Source: Rotaria socialis (taxonomy: Eukaryota; Rotifera; Eurotatoria; Philodinida; Philodinidae). Taken from it: 64,000 nucleotides of DNA. The stretch is taken from assembly GCA_905331475.1 (NCBI GenBank), contig CAJNYU010001943.1, forward strand, positions 1-64,000, in the 5' to 3' direction. The notes below the pieces were generated by a model, which did no database searches, was not told where the DNA came from, and saw nothing but the letters and a program-made list of their open reading frames with translations. The position numbers were made by a program, and so were the translations under genes. Positions 36,687-48,800 of the stretch are shown piece after piece; position 1 is the stretch's first letter; each line of letters begins with the position of its first letter.

Positions 36687-37646
36687 ATGCGCTTGGTAGA
36701 GGAAAAATGTATCTCAATGGGCATTTTACTGGCATCGAATTTAATCATGACATTAATTGGAATATGCTTACAACGAGTTCTACGTGAGCGAAATGTAAAT
36801 TTCCTCTCTACCACTCAACATATCATTTCTTGTCTAACAAGTGGCATACTTTTAGGTAAATGAATCATGCTTCTTTTTTATTTCTCCATTTTTTTCATAT
36901 CATGTTCTATCAATCAGGTACTCTTTTAATGATGATCCTTCCTGATTCCCTTGAACTATTTGCTCATCGATGGCATACGATGAGCATGGGTTATTTATTT
37001 ATTGGTTTAGGCTTTTTTCTTATATGTATTATTCAAGATTTATTTAATTTATATGAATTATATGCATTCAAACGACAAGCTAGTAGTGAAAAAGAAGAAA
37101 TTCTAAATTCATCGAAGGAATCAAATCACGATAATCGTATAACACGTCTCATTGCACTGGTTTTTGCTCTCGGTACTCATAATTTTTTTGGTATGTCATT
37201 AAATCTTTATTTGTCTTTGAAGTAGATCATTTGTTTTAGATGGGATTATCATTGGTGGACAAACGAAAGACGCAATGACATTGTGGCTTGTAGTAGCTGC
37301 CATATGTTTTCATATGTCTTTAATTGCATTTTCCGTAACACTTCGTCTTTTAGTTGATAATGAAACTTATATTCGAGTGTTCTGTGCTATGTTTATCTGG
37401 AGTTTGATGGGACCTCTCGGTGTACTTGCTAGTTTACTTATCACTTCGGAATCATCTGGGTTTAGTCTGCTCAATGGTACTTTACAATGTTTTAGCGCTG
37501 GAACATTCCTTTATATAACATTTATTGATATGATTCATAGTGATCTGATGAAAAAAACGTTTTATCCATTTGCTAACAGTCTGTTGATTTTTGGTGGATT
37601 TTCAATTATTGTTTTAATTAGTCTGCTGCATAAATATATGCATTAG
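36687..37646 (+). CDS. ZIP-family (SLC39) metal transporter, ~283 aa
   Basis: Divalent metal (Zn2+/Fe2+) importer of the ZIP fold. Exons about 36687-36855, 36918-37190 and 37239-37646 join in frame. The first ATG in frame is at 36687 (stop at 36645 upstream). Membrane helices in order: GILLASNLIMTLIGICLQRV; a second with TSGILLGTLLMMILPDSLEL; MGYLFIGLGFFLICIIQDL; after a hydrophilic loop, helix 4 with THNFFDGIIIGG; helix 5 with FHMSLIAFSVTL; then MGPLGVLASLLI and a final SAGTFLYITFIDMI, a ZIP hallmark. The binuclear metal site has His-Asn...Asp in helix 4 rather than the HS..EG of human ZIP1-3, and the usual Lys after the helix-5 His is Met, so selectivity may differ. An out-of-frame ORF (ATG 36602, ending 36787) overlaps the start and could act as a uORF. 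Confidence 0.82.
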
Positions 37647-37677
37647 TCTTTTTTGATGGACATGTTGGCATTTTATT

Positions 37678-37719
37678 AATAAAAAAAATAAAGTAAAATT
37701 TTTCTTTTCTCTTCTCAAG
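37678..37719 (+). promoter_or_regulatory. Poly(A) signals followed by a strong 3' splice-acceptor-like tract
   Basis: AATAAA occurs at 37678 and 37687, just after the ZIP stop. A pyrimidine tract (TTTTTCTTTTCTCTTCTC) ending in AAG at 37717-37719 follows. The next gene on the same strand starts at 37823. This cleavage-signal-then-acceptor arrangement resembles the junction between co-transcribed genes resolved by spliced-leader trans-splicing, known in rotifers. An ordinary 5'-UTR intron is the alternative. Confidence 0.35.
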
Positions 37720-37822
37720 TTGTTTGAAGAGGAGAGACTTGAGATGTGTAGTAGGAGAAAGAAAAAAAAAGAAATTTTGTGTGTTTATATTATTGAAAGA
37801 AACATAGAGACTGCGTGTAGTC

Positions 37823-38427
37823 ATGGCCAATTTACTTCGAAAAGGGTAGAACAACGCTTTTTTTCCTTAGTTAATTTAATAAACATTTTATTTTCTAATC
37901 AATTAAATCTAGAAACCGAACTGAACCAGCTGTCCCACCGGCTCCATCACGAGCACCACCAGCAGCTACTGGCGGAGCAGGTTCAAAAAAATCAGATAAC
38001 GCAGCATTCAGCCCATGGGATTTAGCACAGATTTGGATTGAAAGTGTTTCTAAAGAAGAAACAACTCGAAAACAATGGGAACAAACCCATGGTTGGATAG
38101 CTGATTATGATCCTAAAGTATTTCTTCTTCTGATTTCATTAAATTAAACGAAAACCGTTGCTATGGTTTAGGGAAATATTAAACCAAAAAAACCTCCAGT
38201 AGAAAATTCAACACGTTTTTCGGATAAGGTTGGTTCGAATACATATATATTTGAATAGAAAATTTTCAAATGGTTTTTATATATATATTTAGGTTCCTAA
38301 TTCTCATGGTCATGATTATGGCTGGCGTTTACAAAGTAATGTAGGACAAGAGATTCAAAGTTTACAAACGCGATTTGGTGATCAACATAAAAAACGTGTA
38401 TCAAAAGAAGTACTTGGCTATGATTAA
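37823..38427 (+). CDS. CIMIP5/C2orf50-like ciliary microtubule inner protein
   Basis: Similar to vertebrate C2orf50 (CIMIP5), a protein inside axonemal doublet microtubules. ATG 37823 begins MANLLRKG; a 67-bp intron joins in phase to NRTEPAVPPAPSRAPPAA. Two further short introns follow (after DYDPK and after FSDK). The conserved core is TTRKQWEQTHGWIADYDPKG, then STRFSDKVPNSHGHDYGWRL, against WEQNWSFLKDYDPLGN and PLFSDSVPNT in the vertebrate protein. Length about 155 residues, the family's usual size. No signal or membrane segment. The N terminus is Pro/Ala-rich and disordered-looking. It follows the ZIP gene on the same strand by 176 bp. Identification rests on recalled motif similarity over about 60 residues. 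Confidence 0.7.
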
Positions 38428-39271
38428 TAAAATAGACTCTTCCGTTTTTTTCCTGAAAGTTATACTAAAACAAAAGTTCTAATAATAGTTGTTACGAGAG
38501 AAAGTTCATAAAAAAAAGAAAACTTCTCGTTTTTTTTACAAAAGAAAGAGGATTATGAGTCTCATCTTCTATAGAAGTTTTGTTTGATGAAATGTATTCG
38601 GTGTGCATGTATTATGGCTTTAATAAAAAAAAAAAAGAAAACAAATTAATTAATATATATATATATGTATATTCTCGCTCACGATGAAGCTCATCTATTG
38701 TTGCTGGGATTCATCAATTTTACAAGATTATCAAAATCTATGTGCTGTTACAGAATATTCAACGAATTTAAAGAAAAATGAGTTTTTCAAGTTAAAGAGA
38801 ATCCGCGCAATGAAATAGAGCAATGCATCTTATTTATAAATTGTTGTTTTTAGTACAAATATTTGTTTACATTATTAAACTTAATTATAAATAACAACAC
38901 TTTGATACTATGTATTAGCAAAAGAAAAACAAAATATGGAAAAACTCGAATGTATGACAATACTTATTTTACGTTGATATTCGTTGTATATATATATTTC
39001 TTTTTTTACTATTTACTTGAGTAAGTCAATGAGACACATTTAAAAAAAAGTAGAAGTATGTATGCATAAAATAAACGTTACAATTTTTTCTCTCGACGCT
39101 CTCATTTTGTTTGACGCCGAAAAAAAATGCAAACGAAATGTTTTCAATTTCTTTCTTTATTCAATATATAAATGTGTTCTAACTGACGAAACATGTAAGA
39201 AATTGAATCTTAAATTTTTATTTAGAATTAAATAAAAAAAATTAATTGTTTGAAAATTTTCGTCTAGAATC
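38428..39271. other. Intergenic
   Basis: AT-rich spacer with poly-A/T runs and ATAT tracts. No gene seen. Confidence 0.6.
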
Positions 39272-42200
39272 ATGGAAACCCTCGGTCAAACATTTCTAAC
39301 GACATTGCCTGATGAAAAACAATTGAAATCAATTATCATAAATGACTATGAAGATGACATTGATATCGATGTTAAATCCTCAACTGACTCGGAAGATTCG
39401 CCCATAGCAAATCATGAAATAGAAGAAATATTAAATAGCAAACAAGTACAAGATACCTCATCAATATTAATACCAACTACGGCAAATGATAATCTTCAAG
39501 ATAAAATGTAATTAAAATTGATTTATTTACTTTTTTTCTTTTTCATTCTTCCTTCCTTTCTTTCTTTCTGAATAATGAAAATATTTGTAACAACGAAGGT
39601 CACACAATGATCCATCACCATCTGCTGTTGGTGAACATCTACAAACATTTATTCCACGAGCAGTATATGATTATGCTACAGTTGTTCATGAAAAATTAGA
39701 GAGTCCACGTCAAAATAAACTTGATCATGATGTTAATGCTGTACTTGGATCAAGTGATCCTCCGCCTGGCTTTGGTTTTCTTCACCCTCGATTTTATTAC
39801 CTTGAACAGAAGCGGCCTATTCCCATGGAACCACTTCGAGTTAGTATCCATTTTATTCTTTTTGCATTTTCTTCCCTATTGTTGTTTGTCGCCTATGTTA
39901 ATATGTTGAATTGACGAGTTGACCAGTGGCATTGTTAGTGTAGGCAGTCAATCGATAAGAACAGAAAAATCAATTTACATTCAAGTGTAAATTTATATAG
40001 AGACGACAATCAATCGCATGCATACACCTTGCTTTTCTCTATTTTTTTCATATTATATACAAACAATGGAAAAAAAAATATGCATATACAAGAAAAAAAA
40101 TCGAATAATCTCTATGAAACACAACATATTCTTGTTTTGATTTTGATTTTTTCTCTCTCTCTTTCTCGCTTACAACATTCACAAGGTAAGAATCTTAAAT
40201 TTTTAAAAAAGTATCTTATGAAATAAATCTTCTTCGTAGGTTTTTCTTCTTCTTTAATTCTAATTTAAACATTCTTCATGAAAAGATTCAAATGTTTTAA
40301 AATCTCTCCATGTTGGTTGTAAACCATTTAACAGATGCTTTTGACAATTAACACATTTTTGATTGTGTAATCCTTGATATTTCAATATATAGGCTAATAA
40401 TTTTATGAATGCTTGATCAGCTTGCATATTTAATTGTGTATAATAAACGGCAGCTGCACGTATATGTCCAGCAATTAATTCTAAAGCGCAACAATTTGTT
40501 GTTGATTTATTATTTAAATTGGTTGAAAATATTTTTTTTTCATTTAATGGTTTAACAATAACATGTTCAACAGTAAAATGTCGTACATATAAATAAATAT
40601 CTAAACCTGATCGAAATAAGCACAATTCAATAATATGTAAATGATCTGATAAGCGTTGAACAATAATCGAATAATCTTTAGGTAATGATTGTTGTTGTTG
40701 TTGCTGTGCTTGTGAAGCTTCAAATTGTGTAATTATACGTTCAATCAAAGCTGATGATGGTCCATCAATGCGCGAACGAACATTTGTATTTAAAGCTCGA
40801 TAATGACTTCGACGATAAAGTTGACTTCTTGGATGAACTGATGAAGATATTTCGGCAAGTTTATCTGCCCATTTGATATTTGAAGTCCATTCATCCATTA
40901 GTGTGCCCTGTTTTTCATAGGATAATTCATTATAATGATTGACTAATAGTTGTTGACCTTGTAATGCTTTAAAATCATATTGATCGAGCGAGGAGAAAAG
41001 TTGATCGAGTGAAACACTCATGTCACATAGTTTACGATCAATATTATTTCTTAGAGATGAATTCGTCGAAAGATTAGCTGCCGATGATGATGTTTGTTCA
41101 TCAGTTTCAATATTTGCTGCTTGTTTCGTTGTGTTAAGTAAAGCCTGAAGATTTTCACGAAGACGTTGAGTATGAACGAGACAACGTGCTAAAATATCAT
41201 CATTTTGATTTTGACGTGCTTGCAAATTCATTGCTGTATTAATACCACCGGGTATAATTTGAGATGTTGCTGTTTGCTGTTGAGTTTGAGCTTGTGGTTG
41301 AACTTGATTCGATGGAGGAACTTGTTGTCCCATTACACCAGAATTATTCATCATCATTTTTATTCTTTCTTTTCAAATAAAATCTGAAATTTTCAAAAAA
41401 AATTATTTTCTAGGTTTGGCGAGGTTATAACGGACACGTATATTTTTCACCAATTCAAGTTCAACAATTTGAAACTGATCGTATTATTTCACCAACAACA
41501 AAGCCTCGTAAATCAATTGCTCGAACAATTGCGACATCAGCAAAAATACTCGAACGATCTCGTACAGTTTTATCAGCGTATAGAAATAAAAAATCGGCTC
41601 CATATAAAACTTCCACAAGCAAAAATAAAAGTACAAGTGAACATTCAGGAACGAATCAAAAACCATTTGCTCGAACAACATCCGATGAAACTCAGTTGAG
41701 AAACAATACGCTTGCAACATTTATTGAAGGCGAAGAAAATAGCGAAGAAAATAACGGAGAAAATAAAGAACAACACGGGAAAATGTGGCGATCCGTTGTT
41801 ACTTGTGCACCTGTTCAAATAAAACCAATATCAAAACGAAGTCAATATGCTATTGAAGAATTACAAGCATTTCAACTAGAACAAACGTTACAAGATTCAA
41901 CAGGTTATACTCGACAAGTATTACCAAATATACGACCAATACCAAAATCAAAATTTGTCTATAAAGGTTTAGCGTATAAAGAAGCTAAAAAGATACCTGG
42001 TATCAATCATGAAATTCATGATGATCATAATACAGATCCATTTAAAAAGCCACTTATCGATTACAATCTTGCTCAAGCTTATGTTCGTTATGAAATTAAT
42101 GCTGAACGAGCAAAACACATACCTCGACACCTACCTTCATCAACAATAATGACAACAACATCAACTATGACTACTACTACTAATGTTGCTGCTGCAAGAT

Positions 42201-42718
42201 TCCATGCAAAAGATCAACAACTTCAAAAGACTCAAACATCCCTTGATTTACGTGAAATAAGAAAACGTATTGTTAAAGGATCAACGCTTATTACTCGTCC
42301 TGTTCCGCAATCAGCATCTTGGACACCAGGTCGATCTGATAATAAATCAATGCTAGGTTCTGAGGTACTTTTATATACACGAAGCTTAAGCACACTAAAT
42401 CACGCACCTACATTACCATCACCACCACTACAACTAGCACAACCAGCACCACTGCTTTCATTTTCATCACAGTTACCGAAACAGCACATCATACACACTA
42501 CACCTACATTGTCACAACATTTTGAAGACTATCCAGTAGATACAATAAAAACTATTTCCCTATTATAGAATTCAAATGGACGCCCTACTACATCGAAATC
42601 ATCTATACCACAAAAACAAACAACTGTACTTGAAATGCCAATTTTAACGAAATATGTTAATCGACCACGAAGTATTTTACGTCATACACCAACAGCTGAA
42701 CTAACTGCTACCGAATGA
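39272..42718 (+). CDS. Unrecognised conserved-looking protein, 525 aa (543 aa if last intron retained)
   Basis: Exons 39272-39507, 39599-39839, 41414-42364 and 42569-42718 join in phase to 525 residues. I do not recognise the family. The best-structured part is residues ~80-190: FIPRAVYDYATVVHEKLESP, then PPGFGFLHPRFYYLEQKRP, then VWRGYNGHVYFSPIQV, an aromatic-rich segment that looks conserved. The rest is basic and low-complexity (RTIATSAKILERSR; TTTSTMTTTT; Pro/Leu-rich tail). No signal peptide or membrane segment. The N terminus is acidic (DYEDDIDIDV). Intron 2 is 1574 bp and houses MED27 on the other strand. The last intron (42365-42568, 204 nt) is open in the same frame and closes only with the TAG of its own acceptor, so retention gives an alternative C terminus. 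Confidence 0.7.
40260..41357 (-). CDS. MED27: Mediator complex subunit 27, intronless, nested
   Basis: Subunit of the Mediator coactivator in the nucleus. One uninterrupted 365-codon frame. The C terminus carries the MED27 zinc-binding signature: CVNCQKHLLNGLQPTWRDFK, then TFESFHEEC (vertebrate: C..CGKFL.DGLPPTWRDFRTLEAFH..C). The middle is helical (KWADKLAEISSSVHPRSQ), as expected for the MED27 bundle. The first ~45 residues are Gln/Pro/Asn-rich and disordered, with further Gln runs at ~210 (QAQQQQQQSL). Vertebrate MED27 is about 311 aa, so the extra length is in these low-complexity parts. It sits antisense inside the 1574-bp intron of the unrecognised gene at 39272-42718, its ATG only 56 bp from the host's acceptor. 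Lack of introns is exceptional in this window and hints at retro-origin or intron loss. Confidence 0.88.
   Translation of the reverse strand: MMMNNSGVMGQQVPPSNQVQPQAQTQQQTATSQIIPGGINTAMNLQARQNQNDDILARCLVHTQRLRENLQALLNTTKQAANIETDEQTSSSAANLSTNSSLRNNIDRKLCDMSVSLDQLFSSLDQYDFKALQGQQLLVNHYNELSYEKQGTLMDEWTSNIKWADKLAEISSSVHPRSQLYRRSHYRALNTNVRSRIDGPSSALIERIITQFEASQAQQQQQQSLPKDYSIIVQRLSDHLHIIELCLFRSGLDIYLYVRHFTVEHVIVKPLNEKKIFSTNLNNKSTTNCCALELIAGHIRAAAVYYTQLNMQADQAFIKLLAYILKYQGLHNQKCVNCQKHLLNGLQPTWRDFKTFESFHEECLN
42365..42568 (+). other. In-frame, stop-terminated intron (exitron-like)
   Basis: Donor GAG|GTACTT and acceptor CCCTATTATAG|AAT in phase 0. It is 204 nt, divisible by three, with no internal stop except the TAG that forms the acceptor. 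Codon pattern inside is protein-like (Pro-rich, LPSPPLQLAQPAPLLSF). Spliced and retained forms would encode different C termini. Confidence 0.55.
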
Positions 42719-42874
42719 ACAATATATATATATATACTATATATATAAATGGATATGCAATATCTAGTCAACATCCTATTTCAAAAGAAAGAAAGAAAGA
42801 AAAAAACACAAAAAACACACCTTTATTTTTTTTTGACTTTCTAAATCACATAAGAACCAAAAAAAACATGAACT

Positions 42875-45800
42875 TTATTTAGATGATTTGACTTTAAGAC
42901 GTTTAACAGGTGTTGTTATAGTATTATCGACTTCGTCTATTGTTGTTTTATTTTTAACAATAGCTGAAACACTGAAACCTTCTATAAACGGTTTAACCAG
43001 ATGAATTTGTATACGTTGCCGTTGAATATTATAAGTATCGACACTGATTTGCACAGTCACTGGATCGAACATATGTATTGTGAGATTATTTATTGTTTGT
43101 GTGGCTTCCTAAAATAATCAAAATAGATAATTGTTAAAGAGCACAAACGTCCTTGATTGATTTTATCAAATAGAAAATGTAATGAGCTGAGAAAAAGAAA
43201 TCCAAGGACAATTTTGTTATGCTGAATTTAATGAAAAATATGTAAATTTTCAGACGAATGCAGTTCAATGAAATTTCTTATAATTAAATAATATTAATTT
43301 ACAATGCAAGAATATTATGAGTATGACACAAGTTGGTATTACTATACAGTAAGCTTAGAGAATTCATACATAAATATATATGTGCAGTTTTCTCGTGATT
43401 GTGATTTAATGACAAGATTAAGTCCACTGAGGCTGTGTTGTGTTATTCTTTATCTCAATCACACATTCCACAGGGAGGGGAAGAAAACAATTGGTAAACA
43501 TATACATATTTATTAATAGAAGTAAAATAAATTGGACAGTGCACCGTTATTGGATCTTAATCGAAAAACCTCAGTGGATAAATACTTGCTAGAACCGACT
43601 GCAAATTTTTAGTTTAGAATAATCGATTTATCAAATAGTTAATAAAATATTTGATCAAAACATTTTAGTGAAACAAAAATCGTTTCTATCTGTCTATATA
43701 TTGGACTACATTTCTCGTATCCTATTCTAAAATATTGATTCGTTAAATTTAAAATATGCCGACGGCCATAAACCATAGTTTTGAAAGTTGATTTATCTTC
43801 CATCCCTTTTAATAACCTATCATAAAAAATAGAATTTGATTCTCTTTTCTTTTCGCTGTAATGTGCTTTTTTTCTTTGACCTCATTCGCATTCTTTTTGA
43901 CACAAAAAACAAATTAAATTCTGAAAAGGCAATTTTTTGTTTTGTTTACATGACGAATCTATTTCGTAAAAACATTAAAAATGTCAGGCGTCAGGAAGGG
44001 AACATTTTGAGGAGATATTGCGCAGGCTCTCGTTTCCAAATCATATGGCATAGTAGCACTGCTATGATATCTTCGACCATGTGCAATGTTCTTATGGTTA
44101 CACGCGTCACGATCGTGAAATGAGAAATGCAGTTGAAACTATTCTCGTTATACTATTCCCATTGCTGTTAGATCTTTTTTTGCACGAAACACTCTAAATT
44201 CTTTTCATCATAACGTAGACCGAATTATGAGGTACTATGTGCCTGGTTTTACCGATTTTCTCTCTCAAAGCATAGATAAACTATTTTTTTATTTTTTTCG
44301 AATTTTACCTCTTCATTAAATTCGCCAATTGATTTTCCATCTTTATCTCTTAAAAATAATGTTGTTTCTAATCCATATCGAGGTAATAATATTTGTAAAG
44401 CATTTTTTCGTACAGCGAATACATAACCATCCTCATCGGTATTCATATTTTTGAAGAATAACTAAAAAATTTCATACTCGAAACTAATCGCTACAGTTTA
44501 AAAAAAAAAGAAAACATACTTGAGTATGTAAATCTACCGATGCACGTGCTGCATATTGAGCCATACGATGACGATAATTTAAATTATTACATATTTGTTG
44601 TAGAACACGTTTATTAAGTAGATCCGGAAATGTTGCATCTGCATTAATACCGGCTGCTAACAATCGATGAACAAGTACATCAGCATATCTAGAAATACCG
44701 TACATCAACATAAGTAACGATATGAAGCGTTCAGTTTTTTTTACCGTCGAATAGGTGATGTAAAATGAGTATAAATTGGTGTAGCTAAACCGTAGTGTTC
44801 AAAACTTTTCATATCGGATTCAAATCCACTACAAAAGTAAACGGCTTGCATCATACAACGTGTTGCAAGCATACGAAGCATAGTATTGAAATATGGATGA
44901 GCAAGTAAAACGGCTCCATCCAGTGAATCAGCTAGTTCTTTTCCTGTATTTGCTTTTACTTGAAAACCCTTCAAGGAAAGAAAAACAAAATGTCATAGTA
45001 TTTTCATGTAATAGAATAAAAATAATTTACTTTTGTTTCAGCTGCTTTGACAAGTGGATCAAAATTTGAAATGGGTGGTGCAGGATGCTTACGTAAACAT
45101 GCACAATCAGGAAATAATTCATAAATTTTTTCAGCAACACTTATATTTGCTAGCAACATAAATTCTTCAACGAGCCAATTTGTTTCTCTATTGAAAACAA
45201 AAAGATGGAAATGTTATGTAGATGAATACAAAACAGGCAAACACGTGAAATTACCTTAATTCTTTGTTTACTACACTTAGCGGATCATGTGTTTCAGTAT
45301 CGAGTTGAAATCGAACTTCCGATGATTCGAGTACTAGTGCACCTCGATCAAGACGTGTCTGACGTAGTTGAGCAGCAATTGAATGGAGACGTCTTAAACT
45401 AAGAGCTATTTCATCATTCATACCAGAATCATCTTTGATTGTTTGAGCTTGCTCATATGTCATTGCCGACTATTTAATATAATTTGTTTTTACAAATACA
45501 TCATAATAATATTTTGTACAAATTATACATACTTTACTTTTGATAATCGATTTATGGAATATTGTATTGACTATTTTTGCATCGGTTGTTATCTCCCATC
45601 GAACGGAAAATGCAAAACTAAACAGAGAAAAGTGCAAACGAATCAAATAAAATTCTACGCATTACTAAAGAAGAAAAATATCAAAGTGTTGTAGAATTAG
45701 ACCTATCGGGAATGCTAGATTAATTTGAAAGTTGCATAGGTAGATCGAGAAGGCTTTTGTAAATAATTTCATAAAAGGTTCAAAGGCATCATCTGAGTTC

Positions 45801-48800
45801 AGCATTTTGCTACCAAGATGTGCAGAATAAATTTAGAATTGATTTTTGAACAACATATTTGAATAGATGACATTTTATTCAATAAAATGAGACCTTCGAA
45901 TATTCTATGTAGTGTTCTATTACAAAACAAAATATGCAACTCTAACACGAAAGAATTCGCAGCCTTTTCTCGCAGACAAGTAGATAGGTTTTTAAAGCTG
46001 AATATTTCTTAACGAAATCATATACAGAACTTGAGAATGCCTGATGAACAGTAGAAAACGTGTCTTTTCGATTTCATTTTTCTATAATTGAACTCGCCTA
46101 TATTTCGAAATTAAAACAAAGTGCACCGTCTCACTTACAAATAACAAAAATATGGTAGTACCCGCATATGCAAGAGCGTTGTAAAACTTTGATTTTCTAT
46201 TCGAATAAAGCACAGTCAAATAAACTCATTCGCAAAGACTTTTCTTTTCCTCAACATCTAACTTTCAATTCTTGTATTAATTTAATACGGAAAAGTTATC
46301 TTTTTTTCAGTAAGATATTTTTCTATGTCTCAAATAACTTACCGTTCTTCACCACCACGTAAAGAACAGAGATTTCCACTGAGTAATACCGGTAACATAT
46401 CAATACGTCGATCAGTCAAATAGACTGTTGTGCCACGTTCACGTGCTTCTAAGTCTAAAGCTGTATTTGGCCGTACAAAATGTGTTACATCAGCAATATG
46501 AACACCACACTAAAAAGTTTTTTTAAATCAATACTTTTAGCAATAAACAAAGATCTTTCGTTGATTCTTACTTCATAATTTCCATTTTCTAGTAAACGAC
46601 AATGTAATGCATCATCAATATCAGTACAACCGGGTGGATCAATACTAACGATACAAAAATCACGTAAATCAACACGATTAGCAAGATCCTTTGCACAGTT
46701 GAAGAATGAAAATTATTTAAAATAAAAACAAATTTGAATAAATCTACTTCTTCAGTAATTGTCCAAGGTAATTTTGGTAAACAATCAAGTACTGCTTCAG
46801 GAAATTCATGATGAAGTATATCATTTTCAGCTAAAATAACTTCATTTTCTGTTTCTTTATCGCCAAGTTTACCAAGTGTTTTAATAAAATGACCCTTGAA
46901 AACAAAAGAAGATAAAGTTCACAGATCTTGTATTGTGAATAATTACGATACTCACATGTGGATATCTAGACGAACGTGGCCAATGATCTATTTGTACCAT
47001 AACTCGACTGTTCTTTAATTCTTCAGCTTGACGACTTTCAATGCGAACTTTAGGTATACGTCGTTCATGTGGTAAAAATAAATGAAATTTTGCCTATGAA
47101 ACCAAAACTCTACTGCTAATGAATGTAAAAGAGAGAAAAAATGACTTACACCAGGTAAAGATTGTTGTAGAATGCCACAATATTGTCTCCAATTTCGTTT
47201 GATTATTGCAACAACACGACAAGATGGAGTTCTTTTTGATGATATACCTTGAACAACAAGACCAGTTTCTTCCTAGAAAATGAAAATAAAAAATTCTTTT
47301 TTTTACGTAATTCAAACTAAAAAACAACGAAGATTTTACTTGTTCAATAACTAAATCACCTTGATCATCATCTTTATCATCAATAACTAAACTAAATGGT
47401 ATGGCCCATTCTTGCTCGGGTAAAATTTCTACAGCAACAACATCATCATGAACAGAACGATTTAAATTTCGATAGCCTTGGACGAAAAGCTGCATACGAG
47501 AAAAAAATAATGTTCAAATAATTGTTTTGATTTCAAATCCTACTTGATTATATTTTTCTGAATCTTGAACGAATACATTAGCTTCGAGGTAGTTTTCTCG
47601 ACTTGCTTGAAATGTTCCTTGTAAATATTTTCCAGATTTTATACCACGTTGAACTTCAGATACAGATACATGTTCAGGAAAAATAATCTAGTTAAAAAAG
47701 ACAGCAATGCAACGATAGATTATCTATTGATCTTCGTTTTAAATGCGTACTTCTTTTCGTTTACCAAGATCTTTTTCTAAATCAAATGACTCTTCTTTTA
47801 GAACAAGACGATCTAATAATTCTGGACGATTAAAAGTCGATATATATTCCTTCACTAAAATCGATCATACACTATCATTCCATATGGATGTTAATTTATT
47901 TACTTACAAGAAAAAGCAATTAAGCCATCTTGTCGAGAAAGATCACGATTTGCTATATCATCAGTAAGAAGAACAATCGGAACTAGGAAAACAAAACATA
48001 ATATAGAAAAAAACTCTTAACTATTATTTCGAATTGAAATCAATTTTTATAAATTCATGAAATTTTCTTAGTGCATAAGTATGAAGGCGGCATTCAAAGA
48101 AATTGATTTCATAAGTCCTTAAGATTGATATTACGAAAGTTGAATGTTTGCACGTAGTACATCATTTACAATTAAGCTACGCGAAAGAGTGTTACATAAA
48201 CTTTAATTTATTCAAACAACGTGATTCACCTCAAGAAACATTTTTGTACTCGTCTGATTACGTGCTTATTATGAATAAATGTTGCTTGGTTTTCAGCTGT
48301 TTCACATTGCTATGAGAAAGGAAAGTTTTTGCTGAAGCTCTAATTCCATGCTGATTAGAATCTTTCAAAATTTGTACGAATAAATAGTATAAATATCAAA
48401 TTAATTTTCATAATGAAAGACTACTTTCAGATTATATTCGATTCGATAGTCTTGAATTTATTCGAAAAGCAAACGGTGAGGGTGTGGTAGAGATTATTAC
48501 CTTCGACCGAAATTCAAAATAACGAGATCAATCTTTTTTTTTTATGTCAGATTTTTACGACAAATGCGTTTTCAATTATTCAAATAACAATAAATCCTTT
48601 TCTCTTTACTTTGTTGTTTTAAATGTTCATTATAGAATTGTGCAATTTTTCTTATTGCTCTATCATTGCGATCATTTGGACTTTCGCCAGGTTTACGTAA
48701 AACAAATGTATTTCTAACAAATAAAATTATGATTATCAATACAGCCCTATTCCTGAATGCATACTTATTGAATTCATTGATAAATACAAAAAATTTTCTT

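Noticed and set aside
41484..41720. Minus-strand frame within the unrecognised gene's third exon
   Set aside because: Antisense to an exon whose own frame continues for 317 codons.
47743..47967. Plus-strand 74-codon frame
   Set aside because: Antisense to DIS3 cold-shock/PIN exons.
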